Shown: positions 16,313 through 25,514, counted from the stretch's first letter. The stretch: 64,000 nucleotides of DNA from Nocardia coubleae NBRC 108252 (GCF_001612805.1 NZ_BDBD01000007.1:62001-126000); one strand, 5' to 3'. The notes: generated by a model not told the origin, from the letters alone. Numbers and translations: made by a program.

Positions 16313-16923
16313 GAGACGGTCTCCCCCTGTGGGACAACAGAATACAGGTGCTCGATCAGGGCGATGAGTACCTGTTTGCTCGATTCACGCGAGCGGGCGT
16401 CACACATCAGCAGCGGGACCGCCGGGTCCAGATCGAGCGCGTCGCGCACCGCCTCGGGGGCATGTGATTCACCGAAGTCGTTGCAGGCGACCACGAATGG
16501 CGTGCCCTGGTGTTCGAGGCGGTCGATGGCGTACCACGAGTCGGCGATGCGGCGCTGATCGACGAGCACGATCGCACCGAGCGCACCGGCGAACAACCGG
16601 TCCCAGAGGAACCAGAACCGTTGCTGCCCAGGGGCGCCGAACAGATACAGGACGTGTTCGTCGTCGATGCTGATGCGGCCGAAGTCGAAGGCGACGGTGG
16701 TGGTCGACTTGCCCGGCACGCCGCTCGCGTCGTCGACGCCGACACCCACATCGGTCATCGTCGCCTCGGTGTCGAGGGGGCGGATCTCGCTCACCGACCG
16801 GACCAATGTCGTTTTGCCGACACCGAATCCGCCGATGATGACGATTTTCAACCCGTGCCGCGCCGTGCTGTGCAGCGGCGCCCGTGACCGCTCGGGTACG
16901 TCTTCAGAGCCTGCGAAGTCCAA
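16309..16923 (-). CDS. cvnD: Conservon small GTPase CvnD
   Basis: A 204-residue Ras-like G protein. The P-loop is GGFGVGKTTL (31-40), switch II sits in LFGAPGQQRFWF, and the base-recognition region VACNDFGE departs from the usual NKxD, as is common in conservon GTPases. In Streptomyces CvnD works with CvnA-C in a membrane-linked, G-protein-coupled-like switch. The start is TTG, overlapping the end of the DUF742 gene by 20 bases; the stop overlaps the CYP157-like start by ATGA. Confidence 0.9.
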   Translation of the reverse strand: MDFAGSEDVPERSRAPLHSTARHGLKIVIIGGFGVGKTTLVRSVSEIRPLDTEATMTDVGVGVDDASGVPGKSTTTVAFDFGRISIDDEHVLYLFGAPGQQRFWFLWDRLFAGALGAIVLVDQRRIADSWYAIDRLEHQGTPFVVACNDFGESHAPEAVRDALDLDPAVPLLMCDARSRESSKQVLIALIEHLYSVVPQGETVS

Positions 16924-17242
16924 CGAGCACCTTCTCGAGGGTGGAAAGATCCAGATTCATCGCCGCCGACAGCGGAGGCCTGATGGTGATCTTGCCCGCG
17001 GCGAGCAGATCCGACAGCACAACCGTCGCCACGCCGACCGGCAGCCGCAGTTCGGCCGCGATCTCCACCACGGCGGTCGGCGCCCGGCACAGCTCGAGGA
17101 TCGCGACCTGTTCGGAGGTCATGCCCGCGTTCGGCGCCGACTCGCTGACCACGAGGGTGACCAGGTCGAAGTCGTCGTCGGCGGGCATCCGGCCGCCGGT
17201 GAGGGTGTAGAACCGGTCGGGATCGTCGTCGCGGCCGAGCAT
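16904..17242 (-). CDS. cvnC: Conservon DUF742 protein CvnC
   Basis: A 112-residue DUF742 protein. It opens RFYTLTGGRMP, typical of the family, and continues with a winged-helix-like segment (EQVAILELCRAPTAVVEIAAELRLPVGVATVVLSDL ending KITIRPP). It is the third gene of the overlapping operon, with its start touching the roadblock stop. It probably forms a complex with CvnB and CvnD beneath the sensor CvnA. Confidence 0.9.
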   Translation of the reverse strand: MLGRDDDPDRFYTLTGGRMPADDDFDLVTLVVSESAPNAGMTSEQVAILELCRAPTAVVEIAAELRLPVGVATVVLSDLLAAGKITIRPPLSAAMNLDLSTLEKVLVGLRRL

Positions 17243-17649
17243 TACGGCGTCCCCCGGCGCGGCTGGGCGGCGAGGTGTTCGCCGAGCTGCTCGACCAGTT
17301 CGTGCATGGTGTGCCCGACCAGGCCCGCGTCGGCGTCCTCGGCGGCGATCACCGCTAAGTGCGCGCCGAGTCCGGCCTCGACCACGAACAGGATGCCGCC
17401 GTAGAACTCGGTCATCGACTGGCGGACTCCGCCTCGCCCGTCACCGAATTCGACGGAGGCCCCGTGCGCGAGGCTCTGGAAACCGGCGGCGATCGCGGCG
17501 AGCTGGTCGGCGCGGTCGGTGTCGAGTTCCGGGGTGTGGCAGATCTTGAGGCCGTCACCCGAGAGCAGCAGGGCGTGGCGGGTGCGTGGGGTGCGGGCGA
17601 GCAGTTTCTCGAGCAACCAGCCGAGATTGGTCGCGGCGGTGGTGGTCAT
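17242..17649 (-). CDS. cvnB: Conservon roadblock/LC7 protein CvnB
   Basis: A 135-residue roadblock/LC7 fold protein: LGWLLEKLLARTPRTRHALLLSGDGLKI, the helix LAAIAAGFQSLAHGASVEFG, and EFYGGILFVVEAGLGAHLAVI. In conservons and related polarity systems these proteins act as partners or GTPase-activating factors for the small GTPase. The start overlaps the CvnA stop by 4 bases, and its stop touches the CvnC start. Confidence 0.9.
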   Translation of the reverse strand: MTTTAATNLGWLLEKLLARTPRTRHALLLSGDGLKICHTPELDTDRADQLAAIAAGFQSLAHGASVEFGDGRGGVRQSMTEFYGGILFVVEAGLGAHLAVIAAEDADAGLVGHTMHELVEQLGEHLAAQPRRGTP

Positions 17650-19130
17650 CGGTCCTCCTGGGGGTCTAGTGCAGAGGCGGCGCTGCCTGTGCGCGGCTCG
17701 GTGCGGGCAGAACGTTGGAAGGCGCCGAGTGCCGAGGGTTTCGCCGGCGTCGCCTGGGTGGGCGCGGGCGAGGTGAGACCTTCGGGATGGACCTGCGCGA
17801 GCGTGCTGCCGCGACGGCGCTTGGGCAGCGCCGGAGTGGTCGCCGCGGGCAAGTGGGCGGCCTCACCGGCGGGCGGTGACACCTGGCGGGCGATGGCATC
17901 GGCCCAGCCGAGGTCGCCGTTCTCGGTGTGCGGCGCCGGGCGCGGGGTCGGTGCGTCGAACTGGCCGAGGTTGGTGAGCTGGATGCCGCCGGTGTCGGCA
18001 CGCTGGGTGGCGGGCGCGGCGTGACGGCCCGTGTCGCGGCCCCGGCGTTCGGCGCGGGCGGTGAGTTCGCGCGGGACGACGACGACCACCGCCGTGCCAC
18101 CAATGGCCGAGGGCCGGTACGACACGGTGAGATCGTGTTTGCGCGCGAGGTTTCCGACCACGGCCAGCCCGAGCCGGGTGCCCGAGAGGGAGGCCAGGTC
18201 GGCGCCCTTGCCCTTGTGGTCGCGTCCGCTCACGGCGGCCTCGGCGCGGCGCAGGGCCGATTCGCTCATCACCAGACCGCTGTCCTCGATGGTGATGACG
18301 ACGCCCGCGGGCACTTCCGCCGCGTAGACATGCACCTCGGTGGTGGGCGGGGAGAAGTTGCACGCGTTGTCGAGCAGTTCGGCCAGCGCGTGCATCACGC
18401 CTTCGGCGGCGTGCCCGGCGATACCGACCTCGGCCACCGCGCGCAATCGCACACGCTGGTATCCGGCGACCCGGCCCATAGCGCCACGCAGGATCGATTC
18501 CATCGCGATGGGTTTGGCCCAGCGCCGGCCGGTGCGGGCGCCGCTGAGCACCGCGATGCTGTCGGCGAGGCGACCGGTCTGGGCGGTGCGGTGGTCGATG
18601 TGGAGCAGGTCGGTGAGCACGCGGGGGTCGGCGTGACGGTGTTCCATCTCGCGCAGTTCGGCGAGCATGCTGGTCGTCATGGCCTGGATACGGCTGGCGG
18701 CACCGGCGAACGCCGCGAGCGCGGCGGCACCGCGACGCGAGTTCTCCTGCGCTTCCCAGGCGTAGGCGGAGCTGTGTTCCTCGGCCTTCGCGATGCGCTG
18801 CGTCGCCTCGGCGACAGTGGCCGCCAACTGCTGTTCGGCGCGCTGAGCGGCGGCGGCGGAGAGGTCGGCTTTCGCGGTTTGGCGCAGCGCGACGAAAACC
18901 GCCGGACAGGCGATCAGCGCCGTGACCAATGCTCCGACCAGCACGGGAATGCCGATGAGAGGGGGCGCGAAAACCACGGTGAGCGCGGCGATCACCACGA
19001 TGACCACTGCGGCGCTCAGCACCACGTACCCCGCCGGTCCCGCTGTCGTGCGGTCCCCCGTCGCGTGCGTCACCGGCCCGACTTCCGCAGTAACCACAGG
19101 CCCCCAACCACCAATCCTCGAGCCAAACAT
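17646..19130 (-). CDS. cvnA: Conservon sensor ATPase CvnA (histidine-kinase-like)
   Basis: A membrane sensor of about 494 residues. Two adjacent hydrophobic helices (VVLSAAVVIVVIAALTVVF and IGIPVLVGALVTALIA) leave almost no external loop, so no nitrate-sensor domain is present. A coiled-coil linker leads to a kinase-like ATPase with ELLDNACNFSPP (N-box), ITIEDSGLVMS and GTRLGLAVVGNLARKH. The phospho-acceptor His of true kinases is not obvious. The last 130 residues are Pro/Ala-rich and disordered. The start is uncertain: ATG 19130, or GTG 19097 preceded by GGGGG. It heads the six-gene conservon operon. Confidence 0.85.
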   Translation of the reverse strand: MFGSRIGGWGPVVTAEVGPVTHATGDRTTAGPAGYVVLSAAVVIVVIAALTVVFAPPLIGIPVLVGALVTALIACPAVFVALRQTAKADLSAAAAQRAEQQLAATVAEATQRIAKAEEHSSAYAWEAQENSRRGAAALAAFAGAASRIQAMTTSMLAELREMEHRHADPRVLTDLLHIDHRTAQTGRLADSIAVLSGARTGRRWAKPIAMESILRGAMGRVAGYQRVRLRAVAEVGIAGHAAEGVMHALAELLDNACNFSPPTTEVHVYAAEVPAGVVITIEDSGLVMSESALRRAEAAVSGRDHKGKGADLASLSGTRLGLAVVGNLARKHDLTVSYRPSAIGGTAVVVVVPRELTARAERRGRDTGRHAAPATQRADTGGIQLTNLGQFDAPTPRPAPHTENGDLGWADAIARQVSPPAGEAAHLPAATTPALPKRRRGSTLAQVHPEGLTSPAPTQATPAKPSALGAFQRSARTEPRTGSAASALDPQEDR

Positions 19131-19142
19131 GCAGCAAGGCAG

Positions 19143-19168
19143 CCCGTTTCGATAACGGGGCGAGCATA
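19143..19168 (-). promoter_or_regulatory. Promoter and operator candidate of the conservon operon
   Basis: On the minus strand TATGCT (19163-19168) is a plausible -10. Immediately downstream, over the expected start of transcription, is a perfect inverted repeat CCCGTT-N5-AACGGG (19143-19159). This suggests repressor control of the whole six-gene operon. Confidence 0.45.
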
Positions 19169-19269
19169 ACGAGCCCTCGTCCCAACTGCCACTCGAGCAG
19201 CCAGGGTTCACCGGTTGTTGACCCGGTTGTCTCTTCCCGCGCTGGTGACAGCCTCGCCGCTGTCGAGCA

Positions 19270-20493
19270 TCACAGCACGCCCGCGCCTGCTATGGCCGCC
19301 GCCATAGCACCGTAGCCGAGATCGTTGGGGTGCAGATGATCTCCGCTGTCGAACTGTCGCGCCAGTCTGCTCCGGTCGTCCGGCGCGGCCAGCGCACGGT
19401 CCAGATCCACCACCGCGTCGAAGGCGTTGCCGGTGCGTATCCAGGTGTTCACCTGAGTTCGCAGGTCGTCCTTGCCCGGCGAGTAGTACACCGACCCACC
19501 GAACGGCAGCAGAGTCGCGCCGATGACGCGCACGCCCGCCGCGTGGGCCGCGCCGATCAGCTCGCGATAGCCCGCGATGAGCTGGTCGGCCGAAACATCC
19601 GGAGACAACACGCCATCCGGTCCGGTGGTCCCGGCCAGGCCGATGTCGTTGATGCCGATGAGCACGATCACGGTGTCGACGCCGGGCTGTTCGAGGACAT
19701 CGCGGCGGAATCGTAGGCGGGCACTGTCCCCGAGCACGGTCGAGTCGGTGAGCAGCCGGTTACCGCTGATACCCGCGTTGACGACCGCGTGCGGTCCGGT
19801 GCCCGGGTGGCGGGCGAGCTGGTCCGGGTAGCGCTGGTCGGTGTCGACCGTCGAGCGGTAGCCGTCGGTGATGGAATCGCCGAAGGCGACGGTGACCTCC
19901 CGTTCCGCGCCGATCGCGTCGACGCCGGTCAGGTAGTACCAGGATCGGGAGGTCTCGGTGAAGGGCGTCGCGGCCGGTTCGGGCGCGTGGTCGCCCGCGG
20001 CGCGGAAGCTGGTCGTGGCAGCTTGCGCGTGCTGGGTCGCCGGGCCGGTCGGACGGGCGAAGTAGAGCGTGACGGTGACCGCCTCCCCGGCCGAGACCGG
20101 GAGGGTGATCGGGTCGCTCGCCGCCTCGGCGCCGGGGGCGACATCGAATGTTGTCGAGCGGGCCATTGTCAGCCGGTGCACCGACCCGGGTGCCAGCGCG
20201 GCGCCGCCTGCGCTGCGAGCCACCGTGGCACCCGCGACGGCCAACGGTTCGGTGCCATAGCGATTCGACAGCCGGACCCGGACCTGCGGGCCGCCGTCCG
20301 TCAGGCGGACGACCTGGCGGACGGTCTCGTCGGCAAAGCCGTCGGCCGACCAGTTCTGGGTCGCCGGATGCTGGGCGGCCGCCGCCCACACGCTCGACCA
20401 CTCGGGTGCCGGCTCACGCGTGCCACAGGCGACCAGCACCAGGGCGGTCACCGACGCGAGGAAGGCGACCGCCCGGCGTGTGGGCTTGTTCAT
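19270..20493 (-). CDS. SGNH/GDSL-type esterase lipoprotein
   Basis: A 407-residue secreted lipoprotein. The signal ends in lipobox LVAC (ALVLVACGTR). A beta-rich N-terminal half precedes the SGNH hydrolase: nucleophile block VAFGDSITDGY, oxyanion Gly in NAGISGN, block III IGINDI and the catalytic Asp-His in GDHLHPND. It probably removes acyl or acetyl groups from envelope glycans or lipids. Its ATG overlaps the stop of the upstream oxidoreductase (ATGA), so the two form an operon, divergent from an AraC regulator. Confidence 0.9.
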   Translation of the reverse strand: MNKPTRRAVAFLASVTALVLVACGTREPAPEWSSVWAAAAQHPATQNWSADGFADETVRQVVRLTDGGPQVRVRLSNRYGTEPLAVAGATVARSAGGAALAPGSVHRLTMARSTTFDVAPGAEAASDPITLPVSAGEAVTVTLYFARPTGPATQHAQAATTSFRAAGDHAPEPAATPFTETSRSWYYLTGVDAIGAEREVTVAFGDSITDGYRSTVDTDQRYPDQLARHPGTGPHAVVNAGISGNRLLTDSTVLGDSARLRFRRDVLEQPGVDTVIVLIGINDIGLAGTTGPDGVLSPDVSADQLIAGYRELIGAAHAAGVRVIGATLLPFGGSVYYSPGKDDLRTQVNTWIRTGNAFDAVVDLDRALAAPDDRSRLARQFDSGDHLHPNDLGYGAMAAAIAGAGVL

Positions 20494-21485
20494 CCGAGCG
20501 ACCAGGTCATGCCGAATTCGCCCAGTGCGTCGAGGAATTCGACCGGGTCGAACAGTTCGGCCGGTGACTGCGCGCCCGGTTTCGCGCCCGCGCCGATGCG
20601 GGTCGCTACCGCCACCGCGAGCTGGGCACTGTTGCGGTACGTGTCGGGGCCACTTCCGATGCCGCGTAGCGTTTTTCCGTCGCGGTGGATGTCGACCACC
20701 ATCGAGTAGGGAGCCGGGGCGGAGGGTGTTTCGGGCGCGCGTTCCAGGTCGGCCTCGGTGACGGTGCCGACCATCGCGAAGATCTCCTTCGCCAGTACAC
20801 CTTCCACCGAAGCGGCCGCGGTATGGCGCGGGATCGTCACCACGGCCGGCTGCGGGAACTTCACCACCGCGACAGGGTCGGTGGCGCCGGGCAGCAGCAG
20901 CGTGTCCCGGCGCGGCTGAGCACCGGTGCGGAATTCGCCGTCGGCCCAGGAAAGACCACCACGGGTGAAGACGTCCAGATTACGCAGCACCGTGCGCATA
21001 CTGCCACGAGAACCCTCACCACCGGGTGCGACGACATGGCTGAGCACGATCTCGTCGGCACCGCCGAGCCGCCGCGCGCCGAGGTTGGCGAGCAGGTCAC
21101 CGAACACGCCCGCCTCCGTGACCGCCGTGACCAGGGTGACGCCCGCGGCTTCGGCGAGCGGCCCGTATTCGTCGAACACCTTGCGGGCGAACAGTTGTTC
21201 GCCCGCGACATCCACATAGCTCGCGCCCGCGGCGACGGCGGCGCGCAGCACGCCCTCACCGGTTCCGGTGTAGTCGGGCAGGGTGCTGACGACCACGTCG
21301 ATGCCGGTGAAGGCGGCGACCAGCGCGGAGTGATCGTCGGCTGCCGCGACCCGGACAGGTACGCCGAAGTCCGTCAGCCGCTGCGCGTTACGTCCCACGA
21401 CGACGGTGTCGATTCCACGACGACCCAGTTCCGCCACCACGAAACGGCCGACGTGTCCACTTGCCCCGTACACGGCGATCTTCAT
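20490..21485 (-). CDS. NAD(P)-binding oxidoreductase, saccharopine-dehydrogenase-like
   Basis: A 331-residue Rossmann protein. It starts MKIAVYGASGHVGRFVVAEL, with the GxSGxxG nucleotide loop, then VVVGRN, and the VVSTLPDYTGTGEGVLRAAVAAGASYVDVAGE pattern seen in saccharopine-dehydrogenase-like reductases. ATG 21485 is chosen because AAGGAG lies 8 bases upstream. It is coupled by ATGA to the SGNH lipoprotein gene and is divergent from the AraC gene. The substrate is not known. Confidence 0.8.
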   Translation of the reverse strand: MKIAVYGASGHVGRFVVAELGRRGIDTVVVGRNAQRLTDFGVPVRVAAADDHSALVAAFTGIDVVVSTLPDYTGTGEGVLRAAVAAGASYVDVAGEQLFARKVFDEYGPLAEAAGVTLVTAVTEAGVFGDLLANLGARRLGGADEIVLSHVVAPGGEGSRGSMRTVLRNLDVFTRGGLSWADGEFRTGAQPRRDTLLLPGATDPVAVVKFPQPAVVTIPRHTAAASVEGVLAKEIFAMVGTVTEADLERAPETPSAPAPYSMVVDIHRDGKTLRGIGSGPDTYRNSAQLAVAVATRIGAGAKPGAQSPAELFDPVEFLDALGEFGMTWSLG

Positions 21486-21602
21486 GTCCTGCTCCTTGTT
21501 CATTCGGTTGATGAACTCAGCGTATGGACAGATACCAGGACGTGAAATCATCCAGAATCCACAGAAGATATCCAAACGTCTTCGGCGGTATTGTCATCGG
21601 TT

Positions 21603-22493
21603 ATGGATCTGCTCAGCGATGTGCTGGCCACCGCGCGCACCGGTGACCCGGCGTCAGGGATGTTCGTGCGGCACGCGCCGTGGGGCCGCAGGTATCCGCT
21701 GATGGAGGGTGCCGGTTTCCATGTCGTCCTGCAGGGTTCGTGCTGGCTCACCAGGGCGGGGGCCGAACCCATCGCGCTCGGTACGGGGGACGCGGTGCTG
21801 ATGCCGCGCGGGGTCGCGCACGGCCTGGTCGATCAGCTCACCAGCACGTTCACCGAGACCGCGGGACCCGACGACGTCCGCGTGGTCGACGGCCCCGGCG
21901 CCGCTTCCACCCTGCTGTGCGGGTCGTATCACCTCGCCGCCGATCGCACCCACCCATTGCTGGCGGAATTGCCCGAGGTGGTGCACATTCCGGCCCGGCT
22001 CGGCACGCACGCGTCGTTGCGCGCCGCCGTCGACCTGCTCGCCGCCGAACTCACCGACGCCCGCCCCGGCGCCGACGCGGCCGTCCCACCGCTGCTCGAC
22101 CTGCTCCTGCTCTATCTGTTGCGCGCCTGGCTCGCCGAGAGCGCCACCCACGACACCGCACGGTGGTCGGTGGCGTTCACCGACCCCGAACTGTCGCGTG
22201 CGCTACGGGCCGTGCACGACGACCCCGGTCACAACTGGACCGTCGAATCGCTCGGCGCCCGTGCGGGTTTGAGCCGGGCCGCGTTCGCCAAACGATTCAC
22301 CACCTTGCTCGGCGAACCGCCACTGGCCTATCTCACCCGCTGGCGGATGCTCACCGCCGCCCGCCTCCTGCGCGAGACCGATCACCCGTTGGCCACCATC
22401 GCCGGGCGCACCGGCTACAGCTCCGAGTACGCCTTCGGCAAAGCCTTCAAACGTGAATACGGTGTGGCCCCCGGCCGGTACCGCGCAGGGTGA
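21603..22493 (+). CDS. AraC-family regulator (cupin_6 type)
   Basis: A 296-residue regulator. The N-terminal cupin_6 sensor (FHVVLQGSCWLTRAG, GTGDAVLMPRGVAHGL) is followed by two C-terminal helix-turn-helices: WTVESLGARAGLSRAAFAKRF and PLATIAGRTGYSSEYAFGKAFK. Divergent from the oxidoreductase-SGNH operon, a pattern typical for this subfamily, in which the regulator controls a neighbouring reductase. A TATTGT hexamer ends 8 bases before the ATG, so the transcript may be leaderless. It ends flush against the convergent RidA gene. Confidence 0.9.
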   Translation: MDLLSDVLATARTGDPASGMFVRHAPWGRRYPLMEGAGFHVVLQGSCWLTRAGAEPIALGTGDAVLMPRGVAHGLVDQLTSTFTETAGPDDVRVVDGPGAASTLLCGSYHLAADRTHPLLAELPEVVHIPARLGTHASLRAAVDLLAAELTDARPGADAAVPPLLDLLLLYLLRAWLAESATHDTARWSVAFTDPELSRALRAVHDDPGHNWTVESLGARAGLSRAAFAKRFTTLLGEPPLAYLTRWRMLTAARLLRETDHPLATIAGRTGYSSEYAFGKAFKREYGVAPGRYRAG

Positions 22494-22901
22494 TCAGTCG
22501 AGCACCGCGGTCGCCTCGACCTCGACGAGCAGGTCGGGTTCGCCCAGTGCGGCCACGCCGATCAGGGTGATCGGTTTGACCGGGTCGACCCCCATTTTCG
22601 CGGCCGCGCGACTCACTCCTTCGCCCAGCAGCGGATATTTGTCGGCACTCCAATCGACGACGTAGATCGTCAGCTTCGCGACGTCGTCGAAGGATCCGCC
22701 GATCGCGGTCATCGCGGTGCCGACATTCAGGTAGGCCTGTTCCACCTGGGCGGCGAAATCGCCCGCGCCGACCGGGTTTCCGTCGGCGTCGCGGGCCACT
22801 TGCCCGGCCAGGAAGACCAGGCGTGAGCCGGTCGCGATCGACAGCTGTCGGTACACATCAGGCTTGGGCAGCCCGTCCGGATTGATCAGTTCCACGGTCA
22901 T
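22494..22901 (-). CDS. RidA/YjgF-family protein
   Basis: A 135-residue RidA-like protein: LVFLAGQVARDADGNPVGAGDFAAQVEQAYLN, a central VAKLTIYVVDW and the C-terminal ITLIGVAALGEPDLLVEVEATAV. True RidA proteins hydrolyse reactive enamines and imines using an Arg in the last strand; here that position is not an obvious Arg, so this may be one of the RidA-like subfamilies with another activity. GGGAG lies upstream of ATG 22901. It is divergent from a TetR gene, with a perfect palindrome between them. Confidence 0.85.
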   Translation of the reverse strand: MTVELINPDGLPKPDVYRQLSIATGSRLVFLAGQVARDADGNPVGAGDFAAQVEQAYLNVGTAMTAIGGSFDDVAKLTIYVVDWSADKYPLLGEGVSRAAAKMGVDPVKPITLIGVAALGEPDLLVEVEATAVLD

Positions 22902-22922
22902 GTTCGCTCCCATCGTCGGTGC

Positions 22923-22943
22923 CATAACCATAACGCTGTTATG
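22923..22943. promoter_or_regulatory. Operator between ridA-like and TetR genes
   Basis: A perfect palindrome CATAAC-GCT-GTTATG (22929-22943) is preceded by a third CATAAC copy. It lies 13 bases before the TetR start and 28 bases from the RidA start, an ideal site for TetR to repress both. Confidence 0.65.
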
Positions 22944-22955
22944 TAATGTGGCGCC

Positions 22956-23564
22956 ATGGGTAGAACGCGAAATCCGGCGGTGCGGTCGATGCTGATCGAG
23001 CGGGCGGCGCAGATGGTCGCGGCTCGTGAACCGGTGACGCTGCGCGGGCTCGTCGCCGGGATCGAGGTGTCGACGATGGCCGTGTACACCTATTTCGACG
23101 GGATCGACGGGTTGTGGCGCGCGGTGCGGCAGGAGGGGTTCACCCGGTTGGCCGAGCGCCTCGCCCATGTGCCCGACACCGGCGATCCCGTGCGCGACCT
23201 GGCCGCCCTCGGCAGCGCCTACCTCGCCAACGCACTGGCCGAACCCGATCTGTACCGGGTGATGTTCGACGCCGGTTTCGAACTCGAGGACGCACCGGCC
23301 GCCGATGCGACATTGGAACGGCTGGTGGCGGCCGTGGCGAGGGCCCGCGACCTCGGCCGCTTCCGGGCCGAGGTCGACCCCCTCGAACTGGCGACGCAGA
23401 GCTGGGTGATCGGGCACGGGCTGGCCGCGCTGGTGGCGACCGGCCCGTTGCCCGCCGAGGCACTCGACCACGGCATCCCGATGCTCACCGCCTTGTTCGT
23501 CGGAGCAGGCGACGAACCGCAGCTGTGCGCCCATTCCGTGCGGGCGGGGTGGCGGATCAATTGA
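22956..23564 (+). CDS. TetR-family regulator
   Basis: A 202-residue TetR protein. The helix-turn-helix is [28 protein letters not shown], followed by a C-terminal domain with a conserved-looking [13 protein letters not shown] region typical of WHG-domain TetR proteins. It is divergent from the RidA-like gene and probably controls it through the palindrome between them. Its last codons overlap, tail to tail, the end of the beta-lactamase gene. Confidence 0.85.
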   Translation: MGRTRNPAVRSMLIERAAQMVAAREPVTLRGLVAGIEVSTMAVYTYFDGIDGLWRAVRQEGFTRLAERLAHVPDTGDPVRDLAALGSAYLANALAEPDLYRVMFDAGFELEDAPAADATLERLVAAVARARDLGRFRAEVDPLELATQSWVIGHGLAALVATGPLPAEALDHGIPMLTALFVGAGDEPQLCAHSVRAGWRIN

Positions 23565-24483
23565 GCTGGGCGACAGCCGCTTTCGTCGCCTCGGCCAGGA
23601 GTTCGTTGGACGGTTCGGCGTCCTGCTCGGATTTCGTCGACAGGACCGCGAGTACCAGGGGCGGGCGGTTCGGGGGCCAGGCGATGGCCACGTCGAGGGC
23701 CGAACCGTAGGCGGGGCTGCCCGTCTTGTCGCCGACAGTCCAGTCGGCGGGTAGACCTGCCTTGATGCGTTTGCCACCGGTGGTATTGGCCTTGAGCCAG
23801 TCGGCGAGCTGGGTGCGCTCGGGCTCGGCGAGGACATCGCCGAGGACGAGGGCGCGGTAGTCGGCGGCCAGGGCGGCCGGGGTGGTGGTGTCGCGTTCGT
23901 CGCCGGGGATGGCGGTGTTGAGTTCGGTTTCCCAGCGGTCCAGGCGGGTCACGTTGTCACCGAGGGTGCGCAGGAACGCCGTGAAACCCGCTGGGCCGCC
24001 GAGCAAGCGGAGCACCAGGTTGCCCGCCGTGTTGTCGGAGAGCGTGATGGTGGCATGGCAGAGGGCCGCCACGGTCATGCCGGTGTCGACGTGCTTCTCG
24101 GTTTCGGGTGAGTACTCCACCAGGTCGGCGGCGGTGTAGTGGATGACCTGGTCGAAGTAGCCGGTCGAGAGTGGGTGCGCCTTCAGGAGGGCGCCACAGG
24201 CCAGGCCCTTGAAGGTGGAGGCGATGGGGAAACGTTCGTCGGCCCGGTAGGCGACGGTGGCGCCGGTTCCGGTGTCGGTGACCGAGAGACCCAGTCGCGC
24301 ACTGTATTTCGATTCCAATGTGGCGTACTGGGTGGTGTCGGTGGACGCGGTGCCCGGCGCGGCCGAGGTTTCGCTCGGGGCCGCGGGTTCGGAGGAGCAC
24401 GCGGTGAAGGTCAGCGTGGCGACCGCGAGTGCGGCGGCCGCGAGGCGTCTGCGGATCGGGTGCTCGGTAGCGGAGGAAATCAC
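23557..24483 (-). CDS. bla: Class A beta-lactamase, lipoprotein
   Basis: A 308-residue serine beta-lactamase. The lipobox is FTAC (Cys29), so it is likely membrane-anchored or released. Catalytic motifs are complete: S89-T-F-K92 (SxxK), SDN in TLSDNTAG, the general-base Glu in DRWETELN and KTG in [11 protein letters not shown]. It hydrolyses beta-lactams in the cell envelope, and Nocardia commonly carries such enzymes. GTG 24483 gives the best signal; a TTG 12 codons earlier is possible. It is divergent from a LysR regulator with a palindrome midway, recalling ampC-ampR. Confidence 0.9.
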   Translation of the reverse strand: MISSATEHPIRRRLAAAALAVATLTFTACSSEPAAPSETSAAPGTASTDTTQYATLESKYSARLGLSVTDTGTGATVAYRADERFPIASTFKGLACGALLKAHPLSTGYFDQVIHYTAADLVEYSPETEKHVDTGMTVAALCHATITLSDNTAGNLVLRLLGGPAGFTAFLRTLGDNVTRLDRWETELNTAIPGDERDTTTPAALAADYRALVLGDVLAEPERTQLADWLKANTTGGKRIKAGLPADWTVGDKTGSPAYGSALDVAIAWPPNRPPLVLAVLSTKSEQDAEPSNELLAEATKAAVAQLN

Positions 24484-24557
24484 CGTTGCACCACACCATC
24501 GCGGGCGAGGCGCGGCCAATACCGGATGCCGTCGGCGGCGAGTCGTGATCGATATCG

Positions 24558-24574
24558 CCGCAGTTCACCTGCGG
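24558..24574. promoter_or_regulatory. Palindrome between bla and lysR, candidate LysR site
   Basis: A perfect inverted repeat CCGCAG-TTCAC-CTGCGG, flanked by AT-rich TAT ends. It lies about 74 bases from each of the two divergent start codons, where AmpR-like LysR proteins bind. Confidence 0.6.
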
Positions 24575-24647
24575 TATCCGAGGCGATGCGCTGGGCACTT
24601 CGTCCGGTTCGGGCGAGTCGTTGCGTGACCGCTGGTTCAATGGCCCC

Positions 24648-25514
24648 ATGGACCTGCTGCGCCACCTCCGGTTCTTCGTCGCCGTCGCGGACGAGGGCCA
24701 TTTCGGGCGGGCGGCAGCGGCACTCGACATGACCCAACCACCGCTGTCCCAGGGTTTGCGTCGCCTGGAACAGCATCTCGACATCGAGCTCGTCCACCGG
24801 ACCACCCAGGGCGCCGTGCTCACCCCGGCGGGCAGGCAGTTGCTGCCGCGCGCCCGGCTGCTCGTCGACGACGCCGATCGCCTGCTCGCCGAATCCCGGC
24901 GCATCGCCCAGCTCAGCGGCACCACCCGCTTCGCGGCGACCACCGCCTTGCCGGACCGCGTGGTCACCGCCTGCGTCACCGCGTTGCGGCCCGCGGACGG
25001 GACGGTGTCGACCACGATCGGCAGCACCGTCGACCTCGTCGCCGACGTGCGCTCGGGCATCTGCGATGTCGCGGTCATCGAACACCCCGCTCTGGTCGAC
25101 GGCGTCGAAGCGGGCCCCGTCGTGAAACTCCCCCGCTGGCTGGTCGTTCCCGCCGGTCACCGCACCACCACCACCGAACGCCCCACCTTCCCCATGCTCA
25201 CCGGTCTGCACTTCGCCCATCCCCCGCGTCCGGCCAACCCACCCGCTTACGACGCGCTCCTCGATCTCCTGCGTGAACGCGGCCTCGACACTCCGTCGCT
25301 GCCCGCCCCCGACGACCGCGCTGTGCTGGCAGCGGTAGCCGCCGGAACCAGCTTCGGCCTCACCACCACGCCACCCACTCCCACGCCCGGCGTCGCGTGG
25401 TTGACCTTGGCGCCGCAGTCGGTCGCGTTGCGGGTCAGGGTGATTCGGCGGACTGATACGCGCGGGCAGGCGGACGTGCTCGATCGCGTGCTGTACCGGG
25501 AGCGGTTGCGGTGA
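24648..25514 (+). CDS. LysR-family regulator, probable beta-lactamase regulator
   Basis: A 288-residue LysR protein. The N-terminal winged helix is typical (LRFFVAVADEGHFGRAAAAL, TQPPLSQGLRRLEQHL, ELVHRTTQGAVLTPAG), and a substrate-binding-like effector domain follows. Divergent transcription from a class A beta-lactamase, with a shared palindrome, suggests it senses cell-wall damage or beta-lactams in the manner of AmpR; the ligand is inference. ATG 24648 starts the conserved MDLLRHLRFF; there is no good ribosome site. Confidence 0.85.
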   Translation: MDLLRHLRFFVAVADEGHFGRAAAALDMTQPPLSQGLRRLEQHLDIELVHRTTQGAVLTPAGRQLLPRARLLVDDADRLLAESRRIAQLSGTTRFAATTALPDRVVTACVTALRPADGTVSTTIGSTVDLVADVRSGICDVAVIEHPALVDGVEAGPVVKLPRWLVVPAGHRTTTTERPTFPMLTGLHFAHPPRPANPPAYDALLDLLRERGLDTPSLPAPDDRAVLAAVAAGTSFGLTTTPPTPTPGVAWLTLAPQSVALRVRVIRRTDTRGQADVLDRVLYRERLR

